DNA of 64,000 nt from Marvania coccoides (GCA_963854735.1 OY978098.1:682001-746000), one strand, 5' to 3'. Shown: positions 20,514-31,075, counted from the first letter of the stretch. Numbers and translations: made by a program. The notes: generated by a model not told the origin, from the letters alone.

Positions 20514-21685
20514 TCACATAAACACAGCAGACATAACGCCAGCGACCATGAGGGCGCCAGCCTTCAGTGTCAAAGCAGCAGCACTGCTGGGAGGCGATGG
20601 GATGCTGGGAGGCGGGGACCCGACCGAGGCAGGAGGAGGGGGGGTGGCGGCGGCCGGCGGAGGGGGAGAAGAAGCTTCAGGGGGCGGGGGAGACACGGCA
20701 TCGATAGGAGGGGGAGGGGATATTGACTCCATTGGCGGCGGTGCAAACGAAGGCGCAGCTGCGAAGAGCATGGTTTGCTCCATGGGCGGCGGCGGGCGAG
20801 TGAAGTCGTCGCAGGTGACAAAATCGTAGTGAGCAGTGAAGTTCATGTAATAGTCCTGGTCATCGAAGCACTCGTCTGTGTCGGGCTTGCCCGAGCTCCA
20901 GGTGTTGGTGCGAATGACCCAGTACGCCTTCGGCCCGGTTGCAGCGCTGTCACCGTACACCTCCCGGCGGCTCCAGTCGATGTCAGCGCCGTCGGGGGAC
21001 GGTTCGGAGGCCTGGGGCTTGTTTTCTCCGAAAATGGTGCGCTCTTCGCCAGTGATAGTATTCTTGATGACCCAGTGCGGCTGGCCGATGTTGGGTCCGT
21101 CTTCAGGACTGAAATTAGTGCGGAGGAAATTGGTGAGTCAATCTGTCAAGAAATTACACAAAACCTCAACACGAAACTCACTAGTAATGCTTGCCCACCC
21201 AAACGCCGTCGTCAGACACCAAGTCGGCAAAGGCTTCGCCGTGCGTGGAACTCAAGTAGTCGCCAGTGCACCAGAAAATTGTGTAGCCTGTGCCCTTGAG
21301 CGACAAAATGGTGGCCCCGCCCTCGACGCTGATTGTGTCAAAGCTGGGGGAGTAGCACCGCTCGTCTTCAAGAACCTGCAATGCAACAATTAGTGGGCAT
21401 CTTAAGTTACTGGATGTTTCCTACGCAGAGTACTATTATATCACCAAAGACCTGAGGAGATCATTCAAGTTTCTGATAATTCAGAGTTCAGATGCATTTT
21501 TTCAGTTTGTCCAGCCAGATAGATACATTTTCGTGTTGAGAGCTTCCAACCTCAAAATCAGCGCATAAACCGCATATTTTGTCGATGTTTATTACCTGTC
21601 TGGAGTGCTTTTGGACTTCGTGGGCCTGTGCCATTGCGAGAAGGAGCCCGGCCAGCAAGATCTCAACTAACGCGTGCGACCGCAT
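20514..21685 (-). CDS. Secreted DUF3455-like protein with Pro-rich tail and GPI-type end
   Basis: Exons 21596-21685, 21182-21375 and 20514-21108 (minus), 292 residues. Exon 1 is a signal peptide (MRSHALVEILLAGLLLAMAQ). Residues ~45-205 fit the DUF3455 pattern: GTGYTIFWCTGDYL, VWVGKHYY, PHWVIKNTITGE, DIDWSRREVYGD, YWVIRTNTWSSGKPDTDEC. Then comes a run of (S)PPPP and PPPM units (~212-262), typical of hydroxyproline-rich wall glycoproteins. The end is Ser/Ala followed by hydrophobic LTLKAGALMVAGVMSAVFM, like a GPI-attachment signal. I infer an extracellular, membrane-tethered glycoprotein; DUF3455 has no known biochemical role. The family call rests on spacing of short motifs. Confidence 0.75.
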
Positions 21686-21945
21686 TTTAAAGCTTACTTT
21701 TTTAATCTACAGTGGTATTATGCCGGTGTGGATCTCGGGAAATGCTTCGAATATTAAAATATTTATTATTCAGCGGGAATTGGCTGCTTCTTGACGAGCT
21801 TCTGCTCAGAGTGGAACAAATTGTACGAAGGGCGCGCCAGATTCTGCATGGCCACTTTCTTTTCCTTGCAGCTCCTGCCACCTTGCCACACCCATGTATG
21901 ACACCCAACAAGTCTCTTTATTACAATAACACTAATTACATATTT

Positions 21946-22914
21946 TCACGAAATGCTGGCGTTATCGAGCGTCGCTGCCACCACCGCCCCCGCCGAAGTC
22001 AGCATCGTCTTGCCCTCAAACCCAGCCACCTTGTCTCCATCTGTCTTTAGCAACGGCTGGCATGCTTCCTGCAAGACGGGCAGTGCACAGAAAAGTGCTC
22101 AATTGAATTGGGGGGGGGATTATTCCCGCTTTTCACACCCCCCAAATCATCGAAAAAACTACTTTTTCGCATGCACGAAACTCACCCAGAATTTCTTCTT
22201 CTGCAGCTGGTTGGGGAGGGCCGCATCCGGTTGGTCCACGCCATCCTCTCCAAAGTAAACACGCTCCCCCACTGCAGCGCCCTCTGGGGGGCTCAGCGGC
22301 TCCACCACGGTATGGTCCGCGTTGGAGGCGCACAGCAGCATGCCATTGGACTTGATTCCGCGCATGTTGCGGGGCTTGAGGTTGGCCAGAATGACGACGC
22401 TGCGGTCCTGCAGGTCCTCGAGAGACACATACTTGCGAAGGCCGGAGACGATGGTGCGGGGGCCCTCGGGCTCCCCCACGTCGATCTGCTCCACGTAAAG
22501 GCTCTCTGCGTCGGGATGAGCCTCTACGGAGACGATTTTTCCGACTCGAATGTCCAGTTTTGTGACATCGGCAGCGTCCGCAGGGGGAGCGGCTGTAGTG
22601 CAGTGAGTGGGAATTAATGGTGCGGATTAGTAATCGAGATAGGGACATGAATGCGTAGGCAATAGTTTTGAAAGAGTGCTCGCTAAATGATGGAGTTGAA
22701 GACTTTTTTTCTGCCGGTGTCTCTCACCGGCAGCAGGGGCATCGGTCTCAGCAGCGCGGGCAATGTGGGTGGAGGGGCGGCGTCCAGCGGCGATCACGGT
22801 CTTGCGAGCCAAGATGCCGGAGCAAATGGGTGTTCTCACGGCGACAGTGCGCTTGAGGGTGCAAATGCGGGATGCGCTGGCCATTGCGCGAGCTGCGCAA
22901 GTCAGGGCTGCCAT
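21946..22914 (-). CDS. Organellar tRNA-binding protein (EMAP II / Arc1p-like OB fold)
   Basis: Exons 22728-22914, 22186-22592 and 21946-22068 (minus), 238 residues. The first ~55 residues are basic and Ser/Ala/Thr-rich ([20 protein letters not shown]...), so plastid or mitochondrial import is likely. The body is the tRNA-binding OB domain found in Arc1p, EMAP II and MetRS/TyrRS C-termini: [60 protein letters not shown], then [18 protein letters not shown] in the EMAP II-like extension. It probably helps deliver tRNA to a synthetase or acts as a free tRNA chaperone. It is head-to-head with organellar EF-P, a fitting partner in organelle translation, with 288 bp between the start codons. Confidence 0.88.
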
Positions 22915-23202
22915 CAGATATCGATCGACTTGTAAGTATCCAAAATGTATAAATTAAAATTAAAATGTGCTTTCAGTTGTACAAAATTGATGAAGATGAG
23001 GTGGCCCGTTTTTTGAGAAGACTTATTGATTGCATTTTTTTATTACCATTCTTCTGTTTTTGCATCCTTGACTGCTGTATAAGTCTTCAATACCACCGCA
23101 GGCGCATTAACCTTAAATATAATATCTTGATAATATTTTGGATCATTTTATTTCGGAGCGAACACCCTGGATTATTAAGTTCGTAAACCCAATCAGCACG
23201 CC

Positions 23203-23978
23203 ATGTTGTCACTCTTCCCCAGAGGGGGTCAGGCTGCGCTGTTGTTGCGAGAAACGCTGCCAACTTCTGCTGCCGCTCTCCAGGCCTTCGCTGCCTTCCT
23301 GCATACAAAGAAGCAGGCGAACGACGTTCGTCCTGGCAACATCATCGAGTTCAACGGCCGGCTGATGCAGGTCGTCAAGCAGAATCACTCTCAAGGCAAT
23401 GCAAGACAGCTGGGCAACGTGCAATTTGAGCTGCGTGACGTTCTTAACAAGTCCAAGCACCCGCTGCGGCTACGCCCCAGCGACATGGTGGATGTTGTGC
23501 GATTAGATGAGCGAAAATACCAATTCTTGTACCAAGAAGGTAAAAAACCAGAATAATCCCAACGGTGCTCTGTCTTTGAAATATAGAGCCCAAGGTCCGT
23601 TTTTCTAAACCTTCTGCCTAATTAATGCAATTTGTTTGTTTTGCAGGCGACGCCTGCCACTGCATGGACCCAGATACGTTCGAGCAGGTGATAGTGCAGC
23701 GAGACATCTTTGGCACCACCGCTGACTATCTCATCGAATCAGGCGAAGTCACGCTCAGTTTTCACGAAGGCGAGCCCGTGGGAGGCACGCTGCCCCCCAC
23801 AGTGACGCTCAGAGTCACGCAGGCAGCGCCGCACATCAAAGGGGAAACTCACGCCCCTCAGTACAAACCAGCTGTTGTTGAGACCGGGGCGACAGTGTAC
23901 GTGCCTCCCTTTGTGACGACTGGAGACTCGTTGGTGGTGGATACAGCCACAGGGGTGTTTGTGCGGCGAGCAACGTGA
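23203..23978 (+). CDS. EFP: Elongation factor P, organellar
   Basis: Exons 23203-23539 and 23647-23978, 222 residues. An N-terminal ~36 residues (MLSLFPRGGQAALLLRETLP...) look like a mitochondrial presequence; the KOW-like domain I starts NDVRPGNIIEFNGRLMQVVK. OB domains II and III follow (MDPDTFEQVIVQRDIFG; VTLRVTQAAPHIKGETH; YKPAVVETGATVYVPPFVTTGD). EF-P relieves ribosome stalling at polyproline. The tip loop that carries the modified Lys in E. coli reads HSQGNARQLGNVQ here: no Lys, one Arg. An UGUAA-type polyadenylation element is present downstream. Confidence 0.93.
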
Positions 23979-24339
23979 TGATAATAGAGCAATTCAATTT
24001 TTTTCCGTGTATATCCGTGTGTGTGTTTGTATATCTATATAAGCTTGCATCAAGCTGTGTCGGTTAAAACTGTAATAAACGTAATCGTGCTGCCGTTCAA
24101 AAGGGGAAAAAAGAAGAGCAACCAAAAGAAAGAAGCGTCAAAGTGTCGTACATAAAGCCGAGTCATAATTTGTGTGAGAGAGAGAGATAGAAGAAGAGTA
24201 AATGCATCATCGTCGGCACGACAAAAATATATGAATTAGAAGAGCAGAACAGCATGTTCGCAAAAGGAGCACGGTCGAAAAGATAGCGCTTTATAAAGAG
24301 AAGAGCAGCAGCCGCAAAAGAAACTGGATGGATGTGTTT
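23979..24339. other. Convergent 3' flanks
   Basis: 361 bp between EF-P (+) and the unknown protein (-). It has a GT/TA-rich simple stretch near 24010-24040; no gene seen. Confidence 0.6.
24071..24075 (+). terminator. TGTAA polyadenylation element of the EF-P gene
   Basis: Green algae commonly use UGUAA rather than AAUAAA. This copy lies 93 bases after the EF-P stop. Chance occurrence is quite possible. Confidence 0.35.
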
Positions 24340-25086
24340 TCACAGGCTCAAGACTGACGTCCGCGTCGCCCCACTGCCACTGCTGGCCTCCTCGTCGTTC
24401 AGACCCGCTCTGCAGGCCGGGAGCGCCTCTGCCGCCGCCGCCGTCAGCCGCGCCAACGCAGCGTCCATGAACCCCTTTTGCACGCAAATCATGGGGTAGG
24501 TCACCAGGTTCACGATGGCTTCGGTGCCGTCCGACAATTCAATCGGCTCGCTCTCAAATTCCGCCACGGTGACCAACAACCGACGCAGAGGATCCGGCCG
24601 AACCCCCGCCCCCCTCTCCGCAACCGTCGCCTCCCACGCGCCGGCGCTGGCCACCAGCCGGAATGCCGTGCCCGCGGTGGCGTCCCCTGGGAGGCACGCA
24701 AACTCCTCAGCGGGGGCAAATTTGTAGTACTCTGGGGACGTTAAGTAATCAGGCAAAGCCGAGGGGAACGCGCCGCACAGCAGCTGCCGAAACAGCCCCC
24801 GCAGGTCGGCCACCCCGCCCACCGCCTCTAACAGCAGCCTGGACTGCCTGGTGTCGCCCTCTTCTGAGGTCCACTGCACCTCGAGAAAGAGAGAGAGGGG
24901 CTGCTGTCGGGCGGCCGCACCTCCCAGCCGAGGCTTCTTGGCTGGCTGCTGCTGGTGGTGGTGTGTGAAGGGGTCGGCTGGTGCTGCATTGCCTCCGCCG
25001 CCTCCGCTGCTTAGGCTGCCGTTGCTGCCGAAAAAGTGGTGAGTGAAGGGTCCAACGATGTCGGCGCTGCTGCTGCTGTCTGCCAT
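24340..25086 (-). CDS. Uncharacterised protein, possibly nuclear
   Basis: Single exon, 248 residues, GC-rich and clearly coding. I do not recognise the family. The first ~60 residues are low complexity (Ser, Gly, HHHQQQ) with a repeated PFTHH motif at about 13 and 38, then PAKKPRL, a nuclear-localisation-type signal. The rest (~65-235) looks like one globular domain with alternating strands and helices, e.g. LSLFLEVQWTSEEG, LRGLFRQLLCGAFPSALPDY, LTSPEYYKFAPAEEF, RRLLVTVAEFESEPIEL, IVNLVTYPMICVQKGF. It has no membrane segment. Function is not inferred. Confidence 0.7.
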   Translation of the reverse strand: MADSSSSADIVGPFTHHFFGSNGSLSSGGGGGNAAPADPFTHHHQQQPAKKPRLGGAAARQQPLSLFLEVQWTSEEGDTRQSRLLLEAVGGVADLRGLFRQLLCGAFPSALPDYLTSPEYYKFAPAEEFACLPGDATAGTAFRLVASAGAWEATVAERGAGVRPDPLRRLLVTVAEFESEPIELSDGTEAIVNLVTYPMICVQKGFMDAALARLTAAAAEALPACRAGLNDEEASSGSGATRTSVLSL

Positions 25087-25987
25087 GAGTCTTTGTTCAC
25101 CAGGAAACTCTCTCCCCCCGGTCCGTCACGCCGCTGTAGCACCTTCCAAGCCCGCTGTGGCACCCCCCACGCCCGCTGTTTTCGTCCTCTGCGGTAAGGA
25201 GGGGAAAGGCACGACGGCAGGGTGAGAAGAGGGGTGGCCAAAAAAGAAGCCCCAAGGGGCAATTGAGGTGACGAAAACTCTGAAAATGGCCGTGAAATTG
25301 AGTAATTGGTAGTGGAGGTGGGAGATAGAGAGGTTTGCAGGTTGCGAGCTGACGCAAAAACAATTATTCAACGAGGGTGTATGTGACGAGCGAATAGCGC
25401 CATTTCCGGGTGCAATTATGGGCTAGAAAATGTTCGGCATACGCAAAAGGTTGTTTGCTAGCTCCGCGGGGCTCCTTTGCCGGTGTCAGAGCCACACCCA
25501 AAAACAAATATCTACATCTCACCTCCGCAAATTCTTCGCCCTCCTGCGCCCTCCCTTTCACAGGCACATAGTGAACGCGTGCATTTAAATTAAAAGAGGC
25601 CGAGTCAAGAGGGCGAGCGGGAGAAAAGAGCGGGACGTGTCCGCAACCCGGAAAAAAAATCAAGCAAAAATTCCAATTTCGGAGTTAAAAAAAAACTTTC
25701 AAAAAATATTGCATTAATTTGACTGTTTGAAGAACAGCCGTGTGACGGCCTGGCTGTTTGAAGTTATGAACATGAAAACAATTTTTTAAAGCAGCATTTT
25801 TTCTCTGCCTTCGCTCAGGTTCCGCACCCTGACCCAATCCAACTTGTTCGATTATATCGATTTTTCACAATGACGCACCATCCACGGAAATCGGGGGGGA
25901 GCACAAAAGCCTGACATCTACATTTTCACACGTCGCCCACTTGGCCATCGAGCACCTTTTCCTGGCATTCTCCATCCTATCAGCTCG
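25087..25987. other. Divergent intergenic region
   Basis: 900 bp between the start codons of the unknown protein (-) and PEX3 (+). A minus-strand open frame at 25364-25663 followed by a good donor-like site (GAG|GTGAGATG near 25520) might be an unrecognised exon, but I find no partner exon or family motif. Otherwise it is presumably promoter DNA. Confidence 0.4.
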
Positions 25988-27445
25988 ATGAACACCATGC
26001 CTACATTTTGGGAGAGGTAAAATCTTTGCGCCTCACGCTTGCTCGATCATTTTCCCCCCAGCCAACCCTCACATTCATTTTCCAGGACCAAACGCCGCGC
26101 GGTGACGGTGTTGGCGGCTGGTGCAGCAGGTGCAGCAGCTGCGTACTGCGTCTACACGTGGTATAACACCGCGCCACCATCCGAATCGAACACTCCTTCC
26201 TCTTCCTCCGTTGTCGGCCCGTCAGGCGCCCCTCCCCCTTCCTCCTCCCCTCCCCAGCCGCCGCCGCTGCTCCCCGACCCGCATAGCGTCTCAGGAGCAG
26301 CCTCCATGGACGCAGCAGCGCACCTGCGACACCACTTTGACTCCATTCAACAAATCGCGGACGGCACCACGCTGCCGTCGCTGCTGCCCGCGCTGTCCCG
26401 CGCCATCGCCGCCTGCGACGGCGTCGACACCGCGCTGGAGCGGCTGCGCCTGGCCAAGGCCGGCGAACTCTCCCTGAGCCCTGAAGAGAAGAAAACGCTG
26501 TGGGAAGATCTCGCAGCTGCGGCCCTGGCGCGGGCGGTGGTCGCCTGCTGGGCGCTCTCGCTGCTGGCGCTGCAGGTGCGGGTGCAACTCAACGTGCTGG
26601 GCCGGCATTTGTACCTCGAGACGGCGCTGTGCGAGCCCAGCGATGAGGGTTTCCGTCGACCAAGGGGGAGCCACCTCTCCCGCCCCCGCACGCTGTCTCC
26701 CCCCTCCCAAGAAGCCTTTTTGTCCTACACAGAGCACTTGGCCAAGGTGGGGCACGAAGGGCTGGTGGCGGCAGCCCGGCGTGCTGCGAACACTGTGCTC
26801 GTTGGCACATCACTGGCCGAAGTGGTGAATGCGGAGGCGCTGGGGGGGCTGCTGTCGCGCGCGCTGTCTGAATTTGCGCGGGAAAAGAGCGTGGAGGCGG
26901 GTGGAGGGCCGTTCTGCTGGGTAGACTTTCTTTTGCCGCCCCCCGCTGCGCTGCGGCAGTCGCTGCTAATCCGCCGCCCCGACGACCGCGCACTGCTGCC
27001 CGGGGCGGAATCGCTGCTGGTGGATGTGGATGCGGTGGGGGCGATGGTGGACGAGGTGGGACGCATCCTCAGCAGCGAGAGGTTTAGCGACACAGCTGTG
27101 GTGAGTTTTGATAAAAAACCGAGAGTAATCGAATTGCATGAGCTCTGTATTGAGCTAACTAATAGATAGCTAAGTTGCAGATACAGAAATTGGTCCTTTT
27201 CCCCATTTCTCCCTTTCCCCTTTTCACTCCAGGTATGTGCGCGAGAGGTGAGCCGGTGCGTGGCCGAGGGCCTTTCTGAGCGGCTGGGAGGCGGAGCCCT
27301 GCCGCTGGCGAAGCTGGTGCCCCTGTTAGTGGCCGAAGCCAACGCAGTGATGTCTCCTAGAGACAGGTGCGCAGCTGCAGTGGCTGCGCTGCCGCAAGTG
27401 GCTTCGCTGAGCTCCACGGTGTATACATGCGGACCTCCGCTATGA
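25988..27445 (+). CDS. PEX3: Peroxin-3, peroxisomal membrane biogenesis factor
   Basis: Docks PEX19 at the peroxisomal membrane for insertion of membrane proteins. Exons 25988-26016 (29 nt), 26086-27100 and 27233-27445, closing at 418 residues. Exon 1 gives MNTMPTFWER; exon 2 continues with TKRRAVTVLAAGAAGAAAAY, the short basic start plus single N-terminal helix that targets Pex3. The family core is recognisable around 160-200: LWEDLAAAALARAVVACWAL followed by LQVRVQLNVLGRHLYLE. A Pro/Ser-rich insert lies just after the helix. The remainder is mostly helical, as in Pex3. The tiny first exon is supported by matching phase 2 and by the expected topology. Confidence 0.82.
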
Positions 27446-27816
27446 GAAAAAAAATCCAATATGATGATTCATGCGACTTTACAAGCAAAAATCAATAAGC
27501 AACTGACACATAAAGAAGAAGGCCGTCATGAATTATGACGAACCATGCATACACATTTGTGTTTAAATAAATACAATAATTTATGAGGATAAAAAAAGGG
27601 TTGAACTAATACCAGGTTTAAAGGTAACTTAGGTAGTCAACACGCCATTCAAGACGGTTATTATATTGTTAGACAGAAAAAAAATACAACTGCATGAAAA
27701 ATTCTGAAGAGGTAGGAGAAAAAAACATCAAAAAGAAGAAATGTCGGGCTGAAGAACTGCAACAACCGCGGCTCCCATGAAAATATGGACTCTTAAACCA
27801 TTACATTACCACTAAT
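27446..27816. other. Convergent 3' flanks
   Basis: AT-rich, between PEX3 (+) and the Arg-run membrane protein (-); no gene seen. Confidence 0.6.
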
Positions 27817-29004
27817 TTAGTCCGTTTGACAAGAGGCTTCGCACGTAGTGAGGCGTCTCTTCCTCCGCCGCCTCCGCCTCCTCCGTCTTGATTCCTCGTC
27901 ATCCTCTGCATCATCATCGTATTCACCGGCAGCAGCAGCACATCTCAGCGACCGGGAAGACTCCTTGCGCCCGCTCTCTGCTTCATCATCCCCAGAGAAA
28001 GGCGGGGGCGCCTCTTGCTGCTCGGCAAGTGGGACGGGAGTTTCTGAAAGCGTGGCCACAGGCTGCTGTTCGGGCTTTCTCCGCCTTGGGGACACTCTTT
28101 GCGCCATGCCCGCAAGCTCTGCCTCGTCCACCTGCACCATTGCGTCTTTAAAAACGACCTCAGATGTCACACCCAGCGACGTCTCGCTGCAGGTGGGGAA
28201 CAAAGAGAAAAACCAGGGGAAATTAGGCGAGATAAATATAACCTAGAAATTTTATACAAACGTGAATGTATCAGCTTAAAAACCACCTATGAAGGCTTGG
28301 CAGCAAAGCTGAACCAAAAATGTGTTTTATAAACCCTATAGCAACCTAGCCCTTATCGTAAAATAAAAGTCTAGCTCTCACCCGTCTGGCTGCAGCACCA
28401 CCACCGCTTGCTTCACCGGTATGCACACCGTGTCAAACACCTTCGCCTTTGCTGAAGGGGTCATCACCGGCAGACGCCCCTGCACCTGCCCAGCCAATAC
28501 AGCCCTGGCCCATGCAGCAGCGCGGGTGCCCATGCTGTCGCTGCGTCCCGTCAGCTCCCCGCTGCTGCGCTCCAGATCGTTGACGTAGTAAGGAGAAGAG
28601 AGGGAGGCAGCCGAGTACGTGGTGGGCAAGCGGAGGCGCAGCGAGCTGGCGTCGCGGCTGACGGATTGGGGGGGGACGGGAGCTGGTTTGCAGGCGCGGA
28701 AAATTTTTGTGATCAGCCAGGTGATGCCCATCAGCGTGCACAGCCCCAGCAGCGCGAGGAGAGCCACCAACACGGGAGCGGTGTTGCGAGACCCCTGTTT
28801 GCAGGGAAGAGAAGAGGTAGTGAGGGGGAATGCGGTGGATTGGAACAGCGTACATTGATGATTTGGGGCGGAAATGGGAGAGTCGGAGAGTGAATCCCAT
28901 TGCACCTAAGCAGAAGATCTCACCTCTGTGGTTCTAATGACGATGGTTGTTGGTGTCGGAGGTGCCAACATGGTGTCCATGCGGTCATTCAGCAGCGCTC
29001 TCAT
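27817..29004 (-). CDS. Single-pass membrane protein with Arg9 run, uncharacterised
   Basis: Exons 28924-29004, 28382-28794 and 27817-28186 (minus), 287 residues. A short Thr/Pro-rich N-terminus with no classical signal peptide precedes one hydrophobic helix (VLVALLALLGLCTLMGITWL, ~36-55). The following region is Ser/Arg-rich with a patch VFDTVCIPVKQAVVVLQPDG. A similar patch follows the second junction: TSEVVFKDAMVQVDEAELAG. The C-terminus is acidic (DDDAEDDEE) and then has nine consecutive Arg followed by KRR, ending CEASCQTD. I recognise no family. The extreme charge reversal at the tail suggests a cytosolic or nucleic-acid/membrane-facing domain. The start is the first ATG that connects in frame; an unseen upstream exon is possible. 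Confidence 0.65.
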
Positions 29005-29249
29005 TCTGAACACCCCCTTTGAGACCGATCTGAATTGACCAACTTGTATGCCGGGGACCTCCTGCTATGAGGTCCCCATGTTCCGCGCACTTTGCGTGTG
29101 TTCCGTCACGTTCATGTTTACTATTGGGTATGCAATAAAAACAAAAATGAAAGATCAAATGAAAAAAATATCTCAACGGCAGGACGCCTACAATTATGCA
29201 CCCTGCATGCCGAAACAGCTTGAATTATTTATCGTATATCTACCCATCT
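29005..29249. promoter_or_regulatory. Divergent promoter, Arg-run protein / HA-repeat protein
   Basis: About 245 bp (190 bp if the upstream ATG at 29196 is used) between oppositely directed start codons. A palindromic GGGGACCTCCTGCTATGAGGTCCCC-type hairpin lies near 29053-29078. Confidence 0.45.
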
Positions 29250-30813
29250 ATGAAGGGTGCTGCCCCTCCGAGCCGCTCCCTTCGTAGCAACAATCCCACC
29301 TCTCGCCCTTCCATTTTTTTGGCACGAAGTCTCCCTCCGCCTCGTGACCCTGCTGTGCCACTCTGTTTCTTCTCTTGTTCGCTACCTAACTCGGTTGTAC
29401 ACCCCCCTCGCCACTGCCCGCGCGCCTCGCTACACGACGACATCAATAACTCTTTCTCCGACGCCGACGATGTTTCCACCTTTGAGAAGCCTGTCCTCCG
29501 CGCTAAGGCAGTCGAGGACCTCCCCGAGCTCCTGTTTCCCGACGCAGCAGCTGGGGGGCCCGTCAACCGCCGCGCTGCCGCCACCCGCCGGCGTTACTCC
29601 GAGCTATTGAGTTTCTTTGAGACCCACGGCCACGCTGAGGTGCCCTGCGACCACCCTGGTGGGCTGGGCCGCTGGGCCGCGGAGCAGCGCTTTCGGTGGC
29701 GCCGTGGGCGGCTGCCTACCCCCATTTTCCGCGCTCTGAGCGCGCTGGGCTTCTCTTTTGACGCCTTTGACACGAAATGGGCGGCCAGATTCCGCCAGCT
29801 GGCCGAATTCCACTCAAAACACGGGCACTGCCGGGTGCCGCACGCCGGCCCCGATTCCCCGCCTGGGCTGTACCCCTGGCTGCTAGAGCAGCGCCAGAAG
29901 AAGCGGCAGGGGCTGCTGGAGGACGAGCGTTCCCGTCGGCTGGAGGGACTGGGGTTTGTGTGGGAGCCCGCGGACGCGCGGTGGGAGACGCGATACGCGG
30001 AGCTGGAGGCGTTTGTGGCGGCGCGCGGCCACGCGCGCGTGCCTCGTGGCTGGAGAGAGAATCCCGCGCTGTCGCTGTGGGTCGAGTCCACGCGCGCAAA
30101 ATGGCGCGCCAGGGCCGGCGCCCGCCCCCCGGGGCTGTCCCACTCGCAAGAAGCCATGCTGCGCGCGCTGGGGTTCGAGTTCGAGGTGCAGCTGAGCTGG
30201 GGCGAGCGCATGGAGCAGCTGCGGGGCATTAAAGCGCAGGCAGGCCACCTGAGAGGGCGGCTGCCCAACTCCGGCATATTTGTGGGGTTGCGAGACTGGA
30301 CAGCGCGGCAGCGTGCGCTGTGGCGCGCCGGGAGGCTGCCTCCGCAGCGTGCAGCGGCGTTGGAGGCACTGGGCTTGGAATTGGATGCAGAAGGGGCTGC
30401 GTGGCGGCGGGGACTGGCGGAGCTGGACGCCTACGTGAGCTGCGTGGGGTTCCCTGCGGCGTGAGTGACATCTGCGTTAATTTCTTTATTTTTAGAGAAG
30501 GGTCTAATTTTATTTATTTTTTATTATGAACAGCAACTCACTCTTGTTGCTTCGATTATTGTCCCATCGCAGGTACGCCCACCTGGTGCTGTTGCAATCG
30601 CAAACGTTGCTGGGTGGAGACGAGGAGAGCGGAAGAAAGCGGGAAAAGAAAGGAGAAGGGTGGACGCTGGTGGCGTGGCTGCAGCGGGAAGGAAGAAAGG
30701 CCAAGGGGGCGCGGGCGGAGGAGTTGAGGGCCAGAGGATTCGGCGTATACATTGGTACGGCGGAGGGAGACGGTCTTCGTGGGCAGCAGTGGCAGGAGGA
30801 GGCGCCTTCGTGA
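29250..30813 (+). CDS. Helicase-associated (HA) domain repeat protein
   Basis: Exons 29250-30460 and 30573-30813; the junction (GC|GTGAGT ... CGCAG|G) is phase 2 and gives 483 residues. An in-frame ATG at 29196 would add 18. The N-terminal ~100 residues are Ser/Pro-rich, perhaps a targeting peptide. Then come five tandem HA repeats of ~65-70 residues, each with a W or R-rich start, H-G-H/x-x-V-P, W-x-x-x-Q-R and L-x-x-L-G-F. Examples are FFETHGHAEVP...GRWAAEQRFRWRRG, FHSKHGHCRVP...WLLEQRQKKRQG and FVAARGHARVP...LWVESTRAKWRA. The fifth is split by the intron (GWTLVAWLQREGRK). HA domains are thought to bind nucleic acid. No helicase core is present. Confidence 0.85.
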
Positions 30814-30839
30814 CGTGAATAGACGGATGTATGAGATTC

Positions 30840-31075
30840 TATTTGTGACTACTAGAGAGGGGGTCTTCAAAGCTGCGAGGAGCTCGCTGAAGAGCGGCTG
30901 AAAGTCCCCTCGCTTGAGGCGCGCCACACAGTGCGCGACCTGAGAGACCACCCCCTCTCGAAATGCAGCCAACTGCAGCAGAAAAATTGAGAAGAGTGGC
31001 GGGAAAGTTGATTCGCATGCAGCCAGAGCTCTACAGCGCCGTGGGAGCCTAGGGCTGAATGCATGGATGCATTAA
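30840..31075 (-). pseudogene. Possible gene fragment of unknown family
   Basis: A minus-strand frame running ~31070 to 30840 reads like a helical protein (LPRRCRALAACESTFPPLFS, then LAAFREGVVSQVAHCVARLK, RGDFQPLFSELLAALKTPS) but has no start and no partner exon. Its continuation overlaps the opposite-strand HA gene. An acceptor-like CTGCTGCAG precedes LAAFREG. It may be the remnant of a longer gene or an unrecognised 3' exon. Confidence 0.3.

Noticed and set aside
20416..20829. Gly-rich plus-strand frame
   Set aside because: Reverse image of the Pro-rich stalk of the secreted DUF3455-like protein.
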